A stretch of 64,000 nt of DNA from Streptomyces sp. D2-8 (GCF_023184515.1 NZ_JAAHBP010000024.1:103707-167706); one strand, 5' to 3'. Shown: positions 43,761 to 53,682, numbered from the stretch's first letter. Notes: generated by a model from the sequence alone, not told the origin. Made by a program: numbers and translations.

Positions 43761-46001
43761 TCACCCCTTGGGCGCCGCCACCGGCACGCCCAGCGGCCGC
43801 GCGAGACCCACCACGGCCTCGTCCAGCCGCTCCAGATGCCGCAGCACGCGGTCGGTGATGCGGCCGTAGCGCGGTGTGCCGGCGTCCGATCCCAGCAGGG
43901 AGGCGATGCTCGGCCCGGTTTCGGCCTGCACGTCCGCGTGCTCGTCGGCGACCCGGGCCGCGATGGTCTCGATGTTGCGCACCGTGCGCCCGGCGGCTCC
44001 GCGAAGTCGCGGGTCCGCCGCGATCGAGGGATGCGTCGGCAGCAGCTCGGCGGTCGCCGCCAGCGTCCGCGCGTGGTACGCGCACGTCTCCAGCAGCGCC
44101 ACCACGTACCGGGCCGTGTGACGCCGGGTCCGCAGCGGTGTGACCGGGTGGATCAGCGGCTGGGTCGCGCCCCGCAGATCGGCCAGCGCCTGGTCCAGGT
44201 CGCGCGCCTTGTCCAGCAGCTCGTCCGCCGGTCCGCCGCTGAGCTGGCCGACCGCGGCCTCCGTGACCTCGGCCAGCCGCTCCAGCACGGTGACGAGCAG
44301 CTCGTTGGTACGGCGATCCGTCTGCACCGGCAGGACCAGCGCCGCCGCGACCACCCCGCAGACCACGCCGATCGCCGTCTCCTCGATCCGCAGCACGAGC
44401 ACCTCGAGGCTGTAGGTGTGCAGCAGCGTGTACAGCAGCCCCAGCATCGCGGTGACGAAGAACGACATCAGGGTGTACGACAGCGGCGCCGTGTAGAACA
44501 TCGCGAAGATCAGCACCAGGACCAGGGCGAACGCCGTCCAGGTGTGGTTGCCGACCAGCCCCGCCAGGACGATGCCGGCCACCACGCCGAACACCGTGCC
44601 CAGCAGCCGCCGGTACCCCTTGACCAGGATCTCGCCCGTCGACGCGGTGTTGAGGAAAACGATCCAGCACGTCAGCACCGCCCAGTACCAGCGCTGCGTG
44701 GACAGCAGCTCGCCGCCCACGATGGCCAGCGATGACCCGACGGCGACCTGTACGGCGGCACGCGTGGTGGGCCGCCGCAGTCCCGTCTGCTCCTCCTGCT
44801 CCGGTTCCTCGCCGCCGTCGATCGCGGCGTCCTCGGCGTCCAGCTCCTCACGGGAGCGGGCCGTCGCGGGGGTGTCGTCCGACTCGTCCTGCGGGCCGTC
44901 CAGCGCGATCCGCAGCCCGAGCACCGCACGGGCCGACTCGCCGATGCCGCGGAAGACGTCCTGGGCGGCGGCCGACGCCGGCGGCAGGTTCTCCTCGTCC
45001 CGGTAGCCGAGGAGACGGTTGCGCACATGGGCCAGCCCGGTGCCCGTGTCGCCGGTGCCCGTCCGCAGCACCAAGGCGTGCAGCGCCTGCAGATCGCGGC
45101 GGAGCGTGGCACCCGTCTCGTCCGGCACGGCCGGCCCGGCCACCGACGGGGCGGGCGCGCCCGGCAGGTGCAGGGTGAGGGTGTCGGCCCGCTCGGCGCT
45201 ACGGGCGGACAGCAGCAGCAGGCCGAGCCGCTCGGCGGCGATCTCGGCGTCCGCGATCCTGCGCTGCACCAGCCGCGCCGCCGACTCGTCCGGGGTGCCC
45301 TCCTCCAGCCGGTCCTGGATCATCATCGCCGTCTCGTGGAGCCGCGCGGTGCCCTCGCGCACGGCCTCCAGCGCCTTGTCCATCTCGTCCGCGGGGGCGT
45401 CGAGGAGTTCGAGCTGCGCGGACACCAGCTGCGCCAGCCGCGCGCGGAAGGCCAGCCGCATCCGCAGCAGCACACCCGTGGGCGTCGCGGGCACGATCGC
45501 GAAGCGCAGTAGGGCGCTGGAGGCGAACGCCAGGGCGATCGCACCGCACAGCGCGGGCAGCCTGGAGACGGTGGCGCCGACGAACAGGGACAGGAAGTAG
45601 ACCTGGAAGCCGATCAGCCCGAGCGCGGTGCCCCGGTCACCGAACCGGCGGCCGTAGACCGCGCAGAAGATCAGGACGACGAAGAAGACGTCACCGACGA
45701 CGAGACGCGCATTGAGCACCGCGCCGAGGGACACCGATGCCAGAGCCACCGGCAGCCCCAGCGCCAGCGTCACGGCCTGCGCGGCCGGCTGCTTCTCCCG
45801 GATGGCGAAGGTGGCGACCATCGCCGCCATGGCCCCCGCCACCAGCAGGTGCACATCGGCGCCCAGCAGGGAGAGCACGGCCACGGTCAGGGCGATCGCG
45901 CCGACCGTCCGCAACCCGGCCGTCAGACGCAGCAGTCCGGGGTCGGACGCCGCGATCCGGTCCCGCAGTCGTGCCCGCACCGCGCGTCCCGCTGCCCTCA
46001 C
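43761..46001 (-). CDS. FUSC-family membrane protein (aromatic acid exporter-like)
   Basis: A 746-residue protein with two membrane blocks of about five to six helices each (about residues 30-165 and 430-560), each followed by a cytoplasmic helical domain (about 165-400 and 565-746). This is the FUSC/AaeB layout, used for efflux of aromatic acids or other small toxic molecules. GTG 46001 starts it. A Glu/Asp-rich stretch before the second membrane block is likely a flexible linker. The substrate is unknown. Confidence 0.88.
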   Translation of the reverse strand: MRAAGRAVRARLRDRIAASDPGLLRLTAGLRTVGAIALTVAVLSLLGADVHLLVAGAMAAMVATFAIREKQPAAQAVTLALGLPVALASVSLGAVLNARLVVGDVFFVVLIFCAVYGRRFGDRGTALGLIGFQVYFLSLFVGATVSRLPALCGAIALAFASSALLRFAIVPATPTGVLLRMRLAFRARLAQLVSAQLELLDAPADEMDKALEAVREGTARLHETAMMIQDRLEEGTPDESAARLVQRRIADAEIAAERLGLLLLSARSAERADTLTLHLPGAPAPSVAGPAVPDETGATLRRDLQALHALVLRTGTGDTGTGLAHVRNRLLGYRDEENLPPASAAAQDVFRGIGESARAVLGLRIALDGPQDESDDTPATARSREELDAEDAAIDGGEEPEQEEQTGLRRPTTRAAVQVAVGSSLAIVGGELLSTQRWYWAVLTCWIVFLNTASTGEILVKGYRRLLGTVFGVVAGIVLAGLVGNHTWTAFALVLVLIFAMFYTAPLSYTLMSFFVTAMLGLLYTLLHTYSLEVLVLRIEETAIGVVCGVVAAALVLPVQTDRRTNELLVTVLERLAEVTEAAVGQLSGGPADELLDKARDLDQALADLRGATQPLIHPVTPLRTRRHTARYVVALLETCAYHARTLAATAELLPTHPSIAADPRLRGAAGRTVRNIETIAARVADEHADVQAETGPSIASLLGSDAGTPRYGRITDRVLRHLERLDEAVVGLARPLGVPVAAPKG

Positions 46002-46084
46002 GCCGCCGCACTCTCTCCCGACTCACACCAAGATCCGTATCTCAGCATGACATGCCACCGGCGGGAGCCCCCGACCGGCCCGGC

Positions 46085-47446
46085 CTACTCCGGCCCGGGC
46101 GACCCCTCGATCTGCGCCCGCACCTGTTCCGGCGTCAGATAGGCGTCGGTGTACTCGAAGTCCTTCAGCCGCGCCGCCCTGCGGGCCTGGAACCCGGTCC
46201 GTACGAAATCGTCACCGGCGACCGCGTTGAGCAGCCAGTTCGTCATCACCCGCGTCTTGGCCACGTTGGTGCGCAGCGCCGACCAGTGGTAGCCGCGGGC
46301 CACGGCCTGGGCGGGCAGCCCGCGCAGTTCGATGCCCAGCGGCTTGGAGACCGCGTCGGTGCCGCCGAGGTCGACGACGAGCCCGAGGTCCTTGTGGACG
46401 TACGGCTTCATCGCCTGGCCCCGCAGTGACGCGATGACGTTGTCGGCGACGTGCCTGCCCTGCCGCAGGGCGTGCTGCGCGGTGGGCGGGCACATGGCCC
46501 CGTCCCCCTTGGCCAGGTCGGGCACGGCGGCCGAGTCGCCGAGCGCGAACACCCCGTCGTTGCCCGGCAGGTTCATCTCGGAGGCGACCGCGAGCCGCCC
46601 CTTGACGGTCTCCGCGCCGAGCGTGGCGATGAGTGGGCTGGCGACGACCCCGGCGGTCCAGATGAGCGTGCGGGTCGGGACCACCCGCCCGTCGGTGAAG
46701 GTGACCTCCTCGGGGCCCGCCTTGGCGATGGAGGTGCCCAGGGAGATGTCGATACCGCGCCGGCGCAGGATCTCCTGCGCGCTGCTGCCGAGCTTGTCGC
46801 CCAGTTCCGGCATCAGCTTCGGCGCGATGTCGATCAGATGCCACTTGATCAGACCCGGGTCCAGCCGCGGGTAGCGCTTGACCGCCGCGTGCGTCAGCCG
46901 CTGCAGGCAGGCCGCGGTCTCGGTGCCCGCGTAGCCGCCGCCGACCACCACGAACTGCAGCCGCGAGGCCCGCTCCACGGGGTCCTGGCTCGCGTCGGCC
47001 AGGTCAAGCTGCGAGATGACGTGGTCACGGATGTACGCAGCCTCGGCGAGCGTCTTCATCCCGAACGCGTGGTCCGTCAGCCCCGGGATGTCGAAGGTGC
47101 GGGTGATGCTGCCGGGCGCCAGCACGATGTAGTCGTACGGCTCGTTGACGATCTCGTCGGTGATGGTGCGGATGACGCAGATCTTCGACTTCAGGTCCAC
47201 GCCGATGGCGCCGCCCGGAATGATCCGCGTGCGGTACTTCTTGCTGCGGCGCAGGGAGACGGCGATCGACTGCGGCGTCAGCACGCCGGAGGCGACCTGG
47301 GGGAGCAGCGGCAGGTAGAGCTGGTAGGCGAACGGCGTCACCAGCGTGACGTCGGCCTCGTCCGGGGAGAGTTTCCGTTCCAGACGGCGGACGCACTCCA
47401 CGCCGGCGAAGCCTGCGCCAACCACCAGGATCCTGGGTCGTGTCAC
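46085..47446 (-). CDS. Type II NADH dehydrogenase-like flavoprotein
   Basis: Single-subunit NAD(P)H:quinone oxidoreductase of about 453 residues. FAD motif ILVVGAGFAGVECVRRLERKL; NAD motif QFVVVGGGYAGTETAACLQRL; C-terminal FAD motif VFALGDSAAVPD. The C-terminus has no long membrane helix, only amphipathic segments. It feeds electrons to menaquinone without pumping protons. GTG 47446 has AAAGGG about 9 nt upstream; the ATG at 47455 would touch that site. It lies downstream of the PP2C gene with 226 bp between. Confidence 0.9.
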   Translation of the reverse strand: MTRPRILVVGAGFAGVECVRRLERKLSPDEADVTLVTPFAYQLYLPLLPQVASGVLTPQSIAVSLRRSKKYRTRIIPGGAIGVDLKSKICVIRTITDEIVNEPYDYIVLAPGSITRTFDIPGLTDHAFGMKTLAEAAYIRDHVISQLDLADASQDPVERASRLQFVVVGGGYAGTETAACLQRLTHAAVKRYPRLDPGLIKWHLIDIAPKLMPELGDKLGSSAQEILRRRGIDISLGTSIAKAGPEEVTFTDGRVVPTRTLIWTAGVVASPLIATLGAETVKGRLAVASEMNLPGNDGVFALGDSAAVPDLAKGDGAMCPPTAQHALRQGRHVADNVIASLRGQAMKPYVHKDLGLVVDLGGTDAVSKPLGIELRGLPAQAVARGYHWSALRTNVAKTRVMTNWLLNAVAGDDFVRTGFQARRAARLKDFEYTDAYLTPEQVRAQIEGSPGPE

Positions 47447-47672
47447 GGTGTTCATCCCTTTCTGCGGCTCCAGGCGGTCTGCCTCGAACGCCTTCCGACT
47501 GCCCCTGGATCGCCGGTTCGCACCCTTTCGATCCCACCGTGTGTCCGGCCGGTACGCCAGCGGGACGCGGCAGGCAGACGAATGCGTCGATCACCACCAT
47601 GCCCGCACCGTGGCCGAAAAGCACCAGGCGGGAGTGAAGAACGCGTGCACACCCGGCCCGCCGGACCCGCCG

Positions 47673-49400
47673 TCAGGAGCGGGCGCCGCCCTGGAAATGA
47701 CACAGCAACAGACACACGTCGTCGTCCCGCTCGGAATCGCTCAGCAGCGGATGCAGAATCCGGTCCGCCGAGCCCTCCAGGTCCGCGTCCAGCTCCGCTG
47801 AACGGAACCCGCCGAGCGCCGAGGCCAGCCGCTCGATGCCCGGGTCTATGCCCTGCGCACGGCGCTCCACCAGCCCGTCCGTGTACAGCGCGAGGGTCGA
47901 ACCGGGCGCCAGCTGCTCCGTGTGGTCGGCGATCTCCTGGGTGAGCGGGATGCCGAGCATCGCGCCGGGCTTGGCGTCGAGCGTGCGTACGGTGCCGTCG
48001 GGCAGCCGCAGCACCGGCGGCGGATGCCCCGCGGCGGCCCAGGTCAGCGTGGGCTCGTCCGGGTGGAACCGGGCGATGACGGCGGTGGCGTACAGGTCCG
48101 GCTGGAGATGGTGCAGGAACCGGTGCAGCCGGGTCAGCAGCCGGCCGGGGCTGTCGCCGTCGACGGCGTACGCCCGCAGTGCGGTGCGCAGCTGGCTCAT
48201 CATGACCGCCGCGTGCAGACCGTGTCCGGTCACGTCGCCGATGACGGTGATGAGGCCGCCGTCCCGCTGGGGGAACGCGTCGTACCAGTCGCCGCCGATG
48301 TTCAGCCCGTGCGTGGCCGGAAGGTACCGCGCGGCCAGGCTGAGGCCGGGCGTGGCCGGCAGATCCGTCAGCAGGGCGCGCTGCAGCGTCTCGGCGATGT
48401 CGCGGTTGTGCTCGAAGCGCCGGGCGTTGTCGATGGCGATGCTGGCCCGGCGGGTGAGCTCGATCAGCATCACCGCGTCGTCCGGGTCCCAGCGCGCACC
48501 GGGCGGCGACAGCGTCAGGATCCCCAGCGGGGCTCGCCGCGTCGGCAGCGGCACACACAGCAGCGGCCGCCCGGGCTCCAGCGCCGACGGCGGGTGGTCG
48601 TCGACGCCGGGCAGGTTGCCGGGGTGGTCGGCGGCGTACTGGGGCCGCCCGGTTCGGGCCGCGACCACGGCGGCGGCCGGATGCGGCGTCGAGCGGTGCT
48701 TGTCCTCCTCGTGGTCGAACAGCCAGATGTCGACGCTGCGCGCGTATTCGGGCACCAGCAGGTCCGGCAGCCGGCGCACGATCTCCTCGTGGTTCAGCGA
48801 CGCCGTCAGCACCGCGCTCGCGTCCGCGAGGAACGTCAGTCTGCGCCGGGCGCTCTCCGCCTCGTTGCGGGCGCTGCGCTCGGCGGCGAAGGCCTCGCGC
48901 TGGGCCCGCCCGGCCGCGTCCAGCTCGGCGTGCAGTGCCAGCACGCCCTGGTTGGTCTGGTGCAGCTCCTCGCGGTGGAAGGAGACCAGGTCCTCCTGCT
49001 CGGTGAGCTTGTCCAGCACCACGGCCGTGTCCTCGTCGGCGCCGAGCAGCGCCTCCGACAGGGCGGCGGGGTCGTCGGCGACGGTGCCGTCCTCGGCGGC
49101 CTCGGCCGTCTCGGGACAGGTGACCGTGACCTCCCAGAGCGGCTCCCCGGCGGCGCACGCCTCCGGCGACGGGGTCACCACGACGTGCAGCAGCCCCTCC
49201 TCGGCGGGGGAGCCCGCCAGGTCCATGGTGAGCCGCCAGGTGCCGCCCTTGGTGAGGCACTGCCGCAGGTGGGCGCTGAGGTCGGCGGCCAGCCGGGTCC
49301 GTTCGACGGTGGGCACACCGTACGCGGCGGCCAGGCGCGCGAGCGAGATGCGGGCGCGGGCCGCGTCGGTGACGGTGGCGATCTGCCAAGTGCGCATCAT
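47673..49400 (-). CDS. GAF-PP2C (SpoIIE/RsbU-type) phosphatase
   Basis: A 575-residue protein. N-terminal segment (about 1-75, related to RsbT-like HATPase folds but without clear motifs), coiled coil (about 130-180), GAF domain (about 185-330), and C-terminal PP2C phosphatase (about 345-570). The metal-binding motifs are GDWYDAF, GDVTGHGLHAAV and LYTDGLVERR. It should dephosphorylate STAS antagonists in partner switching. ATG 49400 overlaps the preceding stop by 4 bp (ATGA). It is the last gene of the stressosome operon. Confidence 0.88.
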   Translation of the reverse strand: MMRTWQIATVTDAARARISLARLAAAYGVPTVERTRLAADLSAHLRQCLTKGGTWRLTMDLAGSPAEEGLLHVVVTPSPEACAAGEPLWEVTVTCPETAEAAEDGTVADDPAALSEALLGADEDTAVVLDKLTEQEDLVSFHREELHQTNQGVLALHAELDAAGRAQREAFAAERSARNEAESARRRLTFLADASAVLTASLNHEEIVRRLPDLLVPEYARSVDIWLFDHEEDKHRSTPHPAAAVVAARTGRPQYAADHPGNLPGVDDHPPSALEPGRPLLCVPLPTRRAPLGILTLSPPGARWDPDDAVMLIELTRRASIAIDNARRFEHNRDIAETLQRALLTDLPATPGLSLAARYLPATHGLNIGGDWYDAFPQRDGGLITVIGDVTGHGLHAAVMMSQLRTALRAYAVDGDSPGRLLTRLHRFLHHLQPDLYATAVIARFHPDEPTLTWAAAGHPPPVLRLPDGTVRTLDAKPGAMLGIPLTQEIADHTEQLAPGSTLALYTDGLVERRAQGIDPGIERLASALGGFRSAELDADLEGSADRILHPLLSDSERDDDVCLLLCHFQGGARS

Positions 49401-50932
49401 GGGCGTTCCGGCGGGGTCGAGGTCAGCACGGCCACGGCGGTGTCGTCCCGCACCGGCCGGGCGGGACTGCTGGCGTCACGTATCGTCACGGCGGCCGTCA
49501 CGGCCGGGTCGGCCGCGGGCAGAGCGGGGTCCGAGGGCGGCGTCCAGCGGCTGGGCAGGCCGTCGGTGTGCAGGATCAGCAGCGGGTCGTCCGCCCAGCC
49601 GGCCTCCTCCTCGCGGAGGGTGGTGGGCCGGTGGACTCCGACGATGCCGGGCCGTGACAGCAGATGGCGCCAGGTGCCGTCGGTGCGCAGCCGCGCCCCC
49701 ACGTTCCCGATGCCGGTGAACCGCAGCCGCCCGGTCGACAGGTCGAGCTGGGCCAGGGCGACGGCCGCGCCCCGCGTGCCCTTCAGCGCGTCGTGCAGCC
49801 GCCGCAGCGCCTCGGCGGGGGAGACGTGGGCCCAGCGGTGCAGCGCCGCGACCGCGGCGGACGAGGCCCGCGCGGCCTCCGGCCCGTGCCCCAGCCCGTC
49901 CGCCAGCATCAACGTCACCCGGTCCCCGGCCCGGACCCACGCCCAGGCGTCCCCCGAGTACTCGGCTCCCCCGTAGGGGAGGTTCACCCCACCGGCCCGC
50001 ACACCGGCCACCGGCAAGGAACGGTTGTGCGCGGCGGCCCCGGGATCCGGGAGGCTGCGGGCCGGTGCCGCGCGGTGCTCCGGCGTCCTCGTCCTCGGCC
50101 CGCTGCCCGCGGCCGCGGTGCCCGCGAGACCGTGGACCGGCGCCACGGGCCAGTCCGACTCGCCCGTCCGCGGTCCCGAGCCCGTGACCCCGGCGTCTGC
50201 CGGGTCGTGGCCCGGTGCCGTCCGGGAGGCCGAGTCGGCCCCCGGGGTGTCGGCGCCTGCGTGGTCGTGGCCCGGCGCTGCCTGGGCATTGTTGCGGTTG
50301 GGGTGGCTCGGCGTTCCGTACAGCCCCGCGGACGCGGGACCGCCCGCAGCCCCCCGGGCCTGTTCCGCGGCGCCCGGCGCACCGCCGGACGCCGCCGCGT
50401 GGCCCGTCAGACCGCCGCATGCCACCCCGCCGAACGGCGGCTCGCCGCCCGGCCACTGTCCGCCGACGGAGACCCCGGCCTCGGAGCGCACCGGCGCCTC
50501 GCCGGCCCGGGGCGTCGCGCTCACGCGGGCCACCGCGACCGTGCCGCGGCCGGGGACGCTGTGCAGGGCGAAGTCGTCGGAGAGGCGCCGGCACGTGCCG
50601 AGGCCGGCGCCGAGCGAGCGGGTCGTGGAGAAACCGTCGCGCAGGGCCGCGGGCACGTCGTCCATGCCCGGTCCGTGGTCGATCGCGGCGATCTGCACCA
50701 CCCGGGACTCCGCCCGGCCCTCCCGCAGCACCGGAGGGGCGACGACGTCGATGAGCACCTGACCACCCCCGGCATGCTTCAGCAGATTCGTGGCGAGCTC
50801 CGTCGCGACCAGCGCGGCCGCCGCGGTACGCCGCTCGTCCAGCCCGGCACGCGCGGCGGCGTCCTCCGCCGCGACCCGCGCATCGCGCACCCGGGTCGAG
50901 TCGCGCACCGGCACATCCCACACGCGCGGCAT
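49397..50932 (-). CDS. RsbT/RsbW-like kinase fused to an RsbX-like phosphatase
   Basis: A 511-residue two-domain protein. The N-terminal HATPase domain (about 1-140) has VATELATNLLKHAGGG, IDHGPGMDDVP and LGAGLGTCRRL. A Gly/Ala/Pro-rich linker of about 160 residues follows. The C-terminal PP2C/RsbX-like domain (about 310-511) has LMLADGLGHGPEAARAS and LILHTDGLPSRW. Kinase and phosphatase of the same switch are thus in one chain. ATG 50932 follows GAGGAGG and overlaps the rsbT stop by 1 bp (TGATG). Confidence 0.87.
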   Translation of the reverse strand: MPRVWDVPVRDSTRVRDARVAAEDAAARAGLDERRTAAAALVATELATNLLKHAGGGQVLIDVVAPPVLREGRAESRVVQIAAIDHGPGMDDVPAALRDGFSTTRSLGAGLGTCRRLSDDFALHSVPGRGTVAVARVSATPRAGEAPVRSEAGVSVGGQWPGGEPPFGGVACGGLTGHAAASGGAPGAAEQARGAAGGPASAGLYGTPSHPNRNNAQAAPGHDHAGADTPGADSASRTAPGHDPADAGVTGSGPRTGESDWPVAPVHGLAGTAAAGSGPRTRTPEHRAAPARSLPDPGAAAHNRSLPVAGVRAGGVNLPYGGAEYSGDAWAWVRAGDRVTLMLADGLGHGPEAARASSAAVAALHRWAHVSPAEALRRLHDALKGTRGAAVALAQLDLSTGRLRFTGIGNVGARLRTDGTWRHLLSRPGIVGVHRPTTLREEEAGWADDPLLILHTDGLPSRWTPPSDPALPAADPAVTAAVTIRDASSPARPVRDDTAVAVLTSTPPERP

Positions 50933-51372
50933 CAGACCTCCTCGCGCGGACGCGGCGGCCGGCCCACCCAGCACGTCACCCGCACCGTGGTGCCCGAGCC
51001 CGGCGTGGTGTCGATGCCGAAGTCGTGCACCAGGCGCCGCGCACCGCTCAGCCCCATCCCCAGACCGCCGCCGGAGGTGTAGCCGTCGCTCAGCGCCTGC
51101 TCCAGGTCGGCGATGCCCGGCCCCTCGTCGGTGAAGGCCAGCCGCAGCCCCTGCGCACCCGCCCTGCTGACCTGCGTGGCCTCCATCTGTCCGCCACGGC
51201 CGTGCACCAGGGTGTTGCGGGCCAGCTCGCTGGCCGCGGTGACGAGCTTGGTCTGGTCCACCAGGCCGAAGCCGAGCCGGGCGGCGGCCTGCCGTACGTG
51301 CTGTCGCACCCACACCAGGTCCATGTCCGACCGGATGGGCAAGCAGGCCTCCACGCCCGCGGCAGTGTGCAT
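50932..51372 (-). CDS. rsbT: RsbT-like serine kinase of the stressosome
   Basis: A 146-residue HATPase_c protein, the switch kinase that RsbR/RsbS sequester and release. Motifs: ASELARNTLVHGRGGQ (N box), FTDEGPGIADL (G1) and GGGLGMGLSGARRL (G2), all intact. The order after RsbR and RsbS is that of the Bacillus rsbRST module. ATG 51372 overlaps the rsbS stop by 1 bp (TGATG), so translation is coupled. On release it would phosphorylate RsbS/RsbR or activate the phosphatases encoded next. Confidence 0.9.
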   Translation of the reverse strand: MHTAAGVEACLPIRSDMDLVWVRQHVRQAAARLGFGLVDQTKLVTAASELARNTLVHGRGGQMEATQVSRAGAQGLRLAFTDEGPGIADLEQALSDGYTSGGGLGMGLSGARRLVHDFGIDTTPGSGTTVRVTCWVGRPPRPREEV

Positions 51373-51791
51373 CACGGACTCTCCTGACGCGGGCTGCCGG
51401 GGCGGGTCACCGGGGCCTGCTGCGCGAGGAGCTCCATACCCGCCTCGGTACTGAGCGCGGTGCTCAGCCCCGGCAGCGTCAGACCCAGTTCGACCAGGGT
51501 GATGGCGACCGCCGGGCGCATCCCGGCCACCACGGTGCGCGCGGCCAGCAGCTTGGCCTGCGCGGCGATCTCGGCCAGCACCCGGCCGAGGAAGGAGTCG
51601 ACGATCTCCACACCGGAGATGTCGATGAGGACCCCGCGAACCCCGGTACGGGAGATGGTCTCGGCGAGGTCCTGCTGGAGCTGCTGCGCCGTGCTGTCGT
51701 GCAGGTCCCCCTGGAGCGTGACAAGCAGGACGTCGCCGAGCCGGAGCACCGGCACATGGCCGGTCACGGGACCTGGGTACGCGTCGTTCAC
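51372..51791 (-). CDS. rsbS: RsbS-like STAS protein of the stressosome
   Basis: A 139-residue single STAS domain protein. LIDISGVEIVDSFLGRVLAEI carries the phosphorylatable Ser, and VVAGMRPAVAITLVELGL is the conserved second half. It forms the stressosome shell with RsbR and captures RsbT. GTG 51791 overlaps the rsbR stop by 4 bp (GTGA). Middle member of the coupled rsbRST set. Confidence 0.9.
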   Translation of the reverse strand: MNDAYPGPVTGHVPVLRLGDVLLVTLQGDLHDSTAQQLQQDLAETISRTGVRGVLIDISGVEIVDSFLGRVLAEIAAQAKLLAARTVVAGMRPAVAITLVELGLTLPGLSTALSTEAGMELLAQQAPVTRPGSPRQESP

Positions 51792-52675
51792 CGCTGACCC
51801 GCACCCGGGTTCACGATGTCCGTGCCGAGCTGGTGCAGCGCGTACCCCAGCGCGTCGGCGAGGCTCGCACGGGTGATCACGTCCAGGTCCAGACCGAGAT
51901 GCACGATCGTCTGCGCGATGGCGGGGCGGATGCCCGAGACGATGCACTGGGCGCCCATGAGACGCGCCGCGGCGACCGTCTTCATCAGGTGCTGGGCCAC
52001 CAGCGAGTCGACCGTCGGCACCCCGGTGATGTCGAGGATCGCGAACCGTGCGTGCTGTTCGACGACGGCGTTCAGCAGGGTCTCCATCACGATCTGGCTG
52101 CGGGCGCTGTCGAGCGTCCCGATGAGCGGCACGGCCACGACGCCGTCCCACAGCCGGATGACGGGCGTGGCCACCTCCATCAGCTGCAGCCGCTGCCGGT
52201 CGCTGAGTGCCTGCCACTCGCTCAGTGCCGTCTGCATGGCCACCAGCCGCAGGGTGCCCATCAGCACCGTCATCGCGGTCGAACAGGCCCGCAGGTGTTC
52301 GGGGGGCGCCTGCTCGAGATCGGCGGCCAGCAGGTTCTCCACGGGCGGCCGCAGGGCGGCCAGCTCGCTGGAGACCTGGGTGTTGGACAGCCCGGCTCGG
52401 GAGCGGGCCACGCCCATCCGGGCCAGCTGCTCGCGCACCCCGCTGAATCCCGCGGCGTCCGGGTCCTCCACCTGGTCCGAGTCGGCCACTTGGGCCAGGG
52501 CGTCCACGACGGCCTTGCCCGCCTCCACCGCCTCGTCGCGCGAGACGGTGAACACGGTGCGGAACAAGGGCTCGTCCGCCCACCGCTGGGCGATCTGCTC
52601 ACGCCGGCGGTGCAGGAAGTCCCTGACCTCGTGGGAGGGCGTGGCGAGCTGTCCGTCCGCTTCGTGCTCCGGCAC
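51788..52675 (-). CDS. rsbR: RsbR-like stressosome co-antagonist
   Basis: A 295-residue protein. The N-terminal helical RsbRD-type sensor (about 10-165) contains FLHRRREQIAQRWADEPLFRTV and the STAS domain (about 170-285) contains FAILDITGVPTVDSLVAQHL, with Thr and Ser at the sites phosphorylated in RsbR homologues, and CIVSGIRPAIAQTIVHLGLDL. The sensor half is the variable part that receives the signal. GTG 52675 begins the operon; the 268-bp gap upstream must hold the promoter. Confidence 0.9.
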   Translation of the reverse strand: MPEHEADGQLATPSHEVRDFLHRRREQIAQRWADEPLFRTVFTVSRDEAVEAGKAVVDALAQVADSDQVEDPDAAGFSGVREQLARMGVARSRAGLSNTQVSSELAALRPPVENLLAADLEQAPPEHLRACSTAMTVLMGTLRLVAMQTALSEWQALSDRQRLQLMEVATPVIRLWDGVVAVPLIGTLDSARSQIVMETLLNAVVEQHARFAILDITGVPTVDSLVAQHLMKTVAAARLMGAQCIVSGIRPAIAQTIVHLGLDLDVITRASLADALGYALHQLGTDIVNPGAGQR

Positions 52676-52943
52676 CTGGTTCTCTCCTCATCCGCGTTGC
52701 GTCGACCGAGCCCGCTTCTGGGAACGAGACGGCGATGTGACACTTGCCGGGCGACAACTCTAACCATGCGCCGACCTCGTACGACACCTGCTCCGGTGCA
52801 AGCGATCCGGTCCAGGAGAACGGCGGTTGGCGCCGCCGCGATCGGCGTGCGAAGGGCGGGCGAGCCGTCGTCCGGGCAGGGCGGAGCGAGGGCACCGGCC
52901 CGCCGACTTCGCCGGCGCCGGGCCCGAGGGGGCACCCTGACCG

Positions 52944-53336
52944 TCAGACGCTCGGCTCCTCGGGGAGATGCGGCCCTTCGTCGACACGGGTCAGAGCCTC
53001 GTCGACACTCTCCGATATCGGCACCGTGATGCTGACGCCGGTCAGATCGAGGATGCGCCGCACAGCCGGCGTCGGGCTGATGACGTGCACGCTGCCCTCG
53101 GTCTTACGGGTCTCCTGGTACACCCGCAGAATGATGTTCATCCCGGACGAGTCCATGAAGGGGACGGACGAGAGGTCGAGCAGGAAGTGTCGTCGGCCGT
53201 GGTGGAGTTGGTTGGCCAGATGGGCCTGGAACTCGGTCGCGGTGTCGACGTCCAGGTAGCCGTCGACCGTGATCAGGGCCACGTCCTCCCGGGGCAGTTC
53301 GACTTCCACGGACAGCGGGTTCTGGGCGAGGGGCAC
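52944..53336 (-). CDS. Anti-sigma factor antagonist (STAS)
   Basis: A 130-residue STAS protein of the SpoIIAA/RsbV class. The phosphorylation site is in LLDLSSVPFMDSSGMNIIL, and VRRILDLTGV follows. When dephosphorylated it would bind an RsbW-like kinase and free a sigma factor. GTG 53336 (MPLAQNPLSVEVELP) is chosen because GGAGG lies 5 nt upstream; longer frames from TTG codons lack a site. It lies 268 bp upstream of the rsbR start on the same strand. Confidence 0.88.
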   Translation of the reverse strand: MPLAQNPLSVEVELPREDVALITVDGYLDVDTATEFQAHLANQLHHGRRHFLLDLSSVPFMDSSGMNIILRVYQETRKTEGSVHVISPTPAVRRILDLTGVSITVPISESVDEALTRVDEGPHLPEEPSV

Positions 53337-53682
53337 GGATACCTCCAACAAGTGCTACGGCCTGGGCTGGTCACCTCTGGGGATGACCGCGGTGCGAGGG
53401 GATCCCGGTCGTTCTCCGGACTCGAATGCCGTTTCTCATGCGCCTCCCTTCGTGGACGGGCTTCGGATGTCACCGCGCCCCCGCGATTACCCCGGAAACC
53501 GTCCTCCATGCACCCGCGGTCCGACATCGCCGGGACCGGCCGCCGGAAGTCGCCCGCGGTAGCAGGTGTGTGCGCCGAATGCGCTTGCGGCAGGAGGGTA
53601 GTTGCTGCTGTGGAACGCGGTGGGCGCGAGGTGTCCGCCGGAGGCATTGCGATCCGCACATCGCCAGGGAGGATGGAGCAGC
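53337..53682. other. Divergent intergenic region, STAS / PRC-barrel
   Basis: About 346 bp without a supported gene. It must contain the promoters of the STAS gene (minus) and the PRC-barrel gene (plus). Short open frames here lack ribosome sites and protein-like composition. No clear inverted repeat longer than 8 bp was noticed. Confidence 0.4.
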
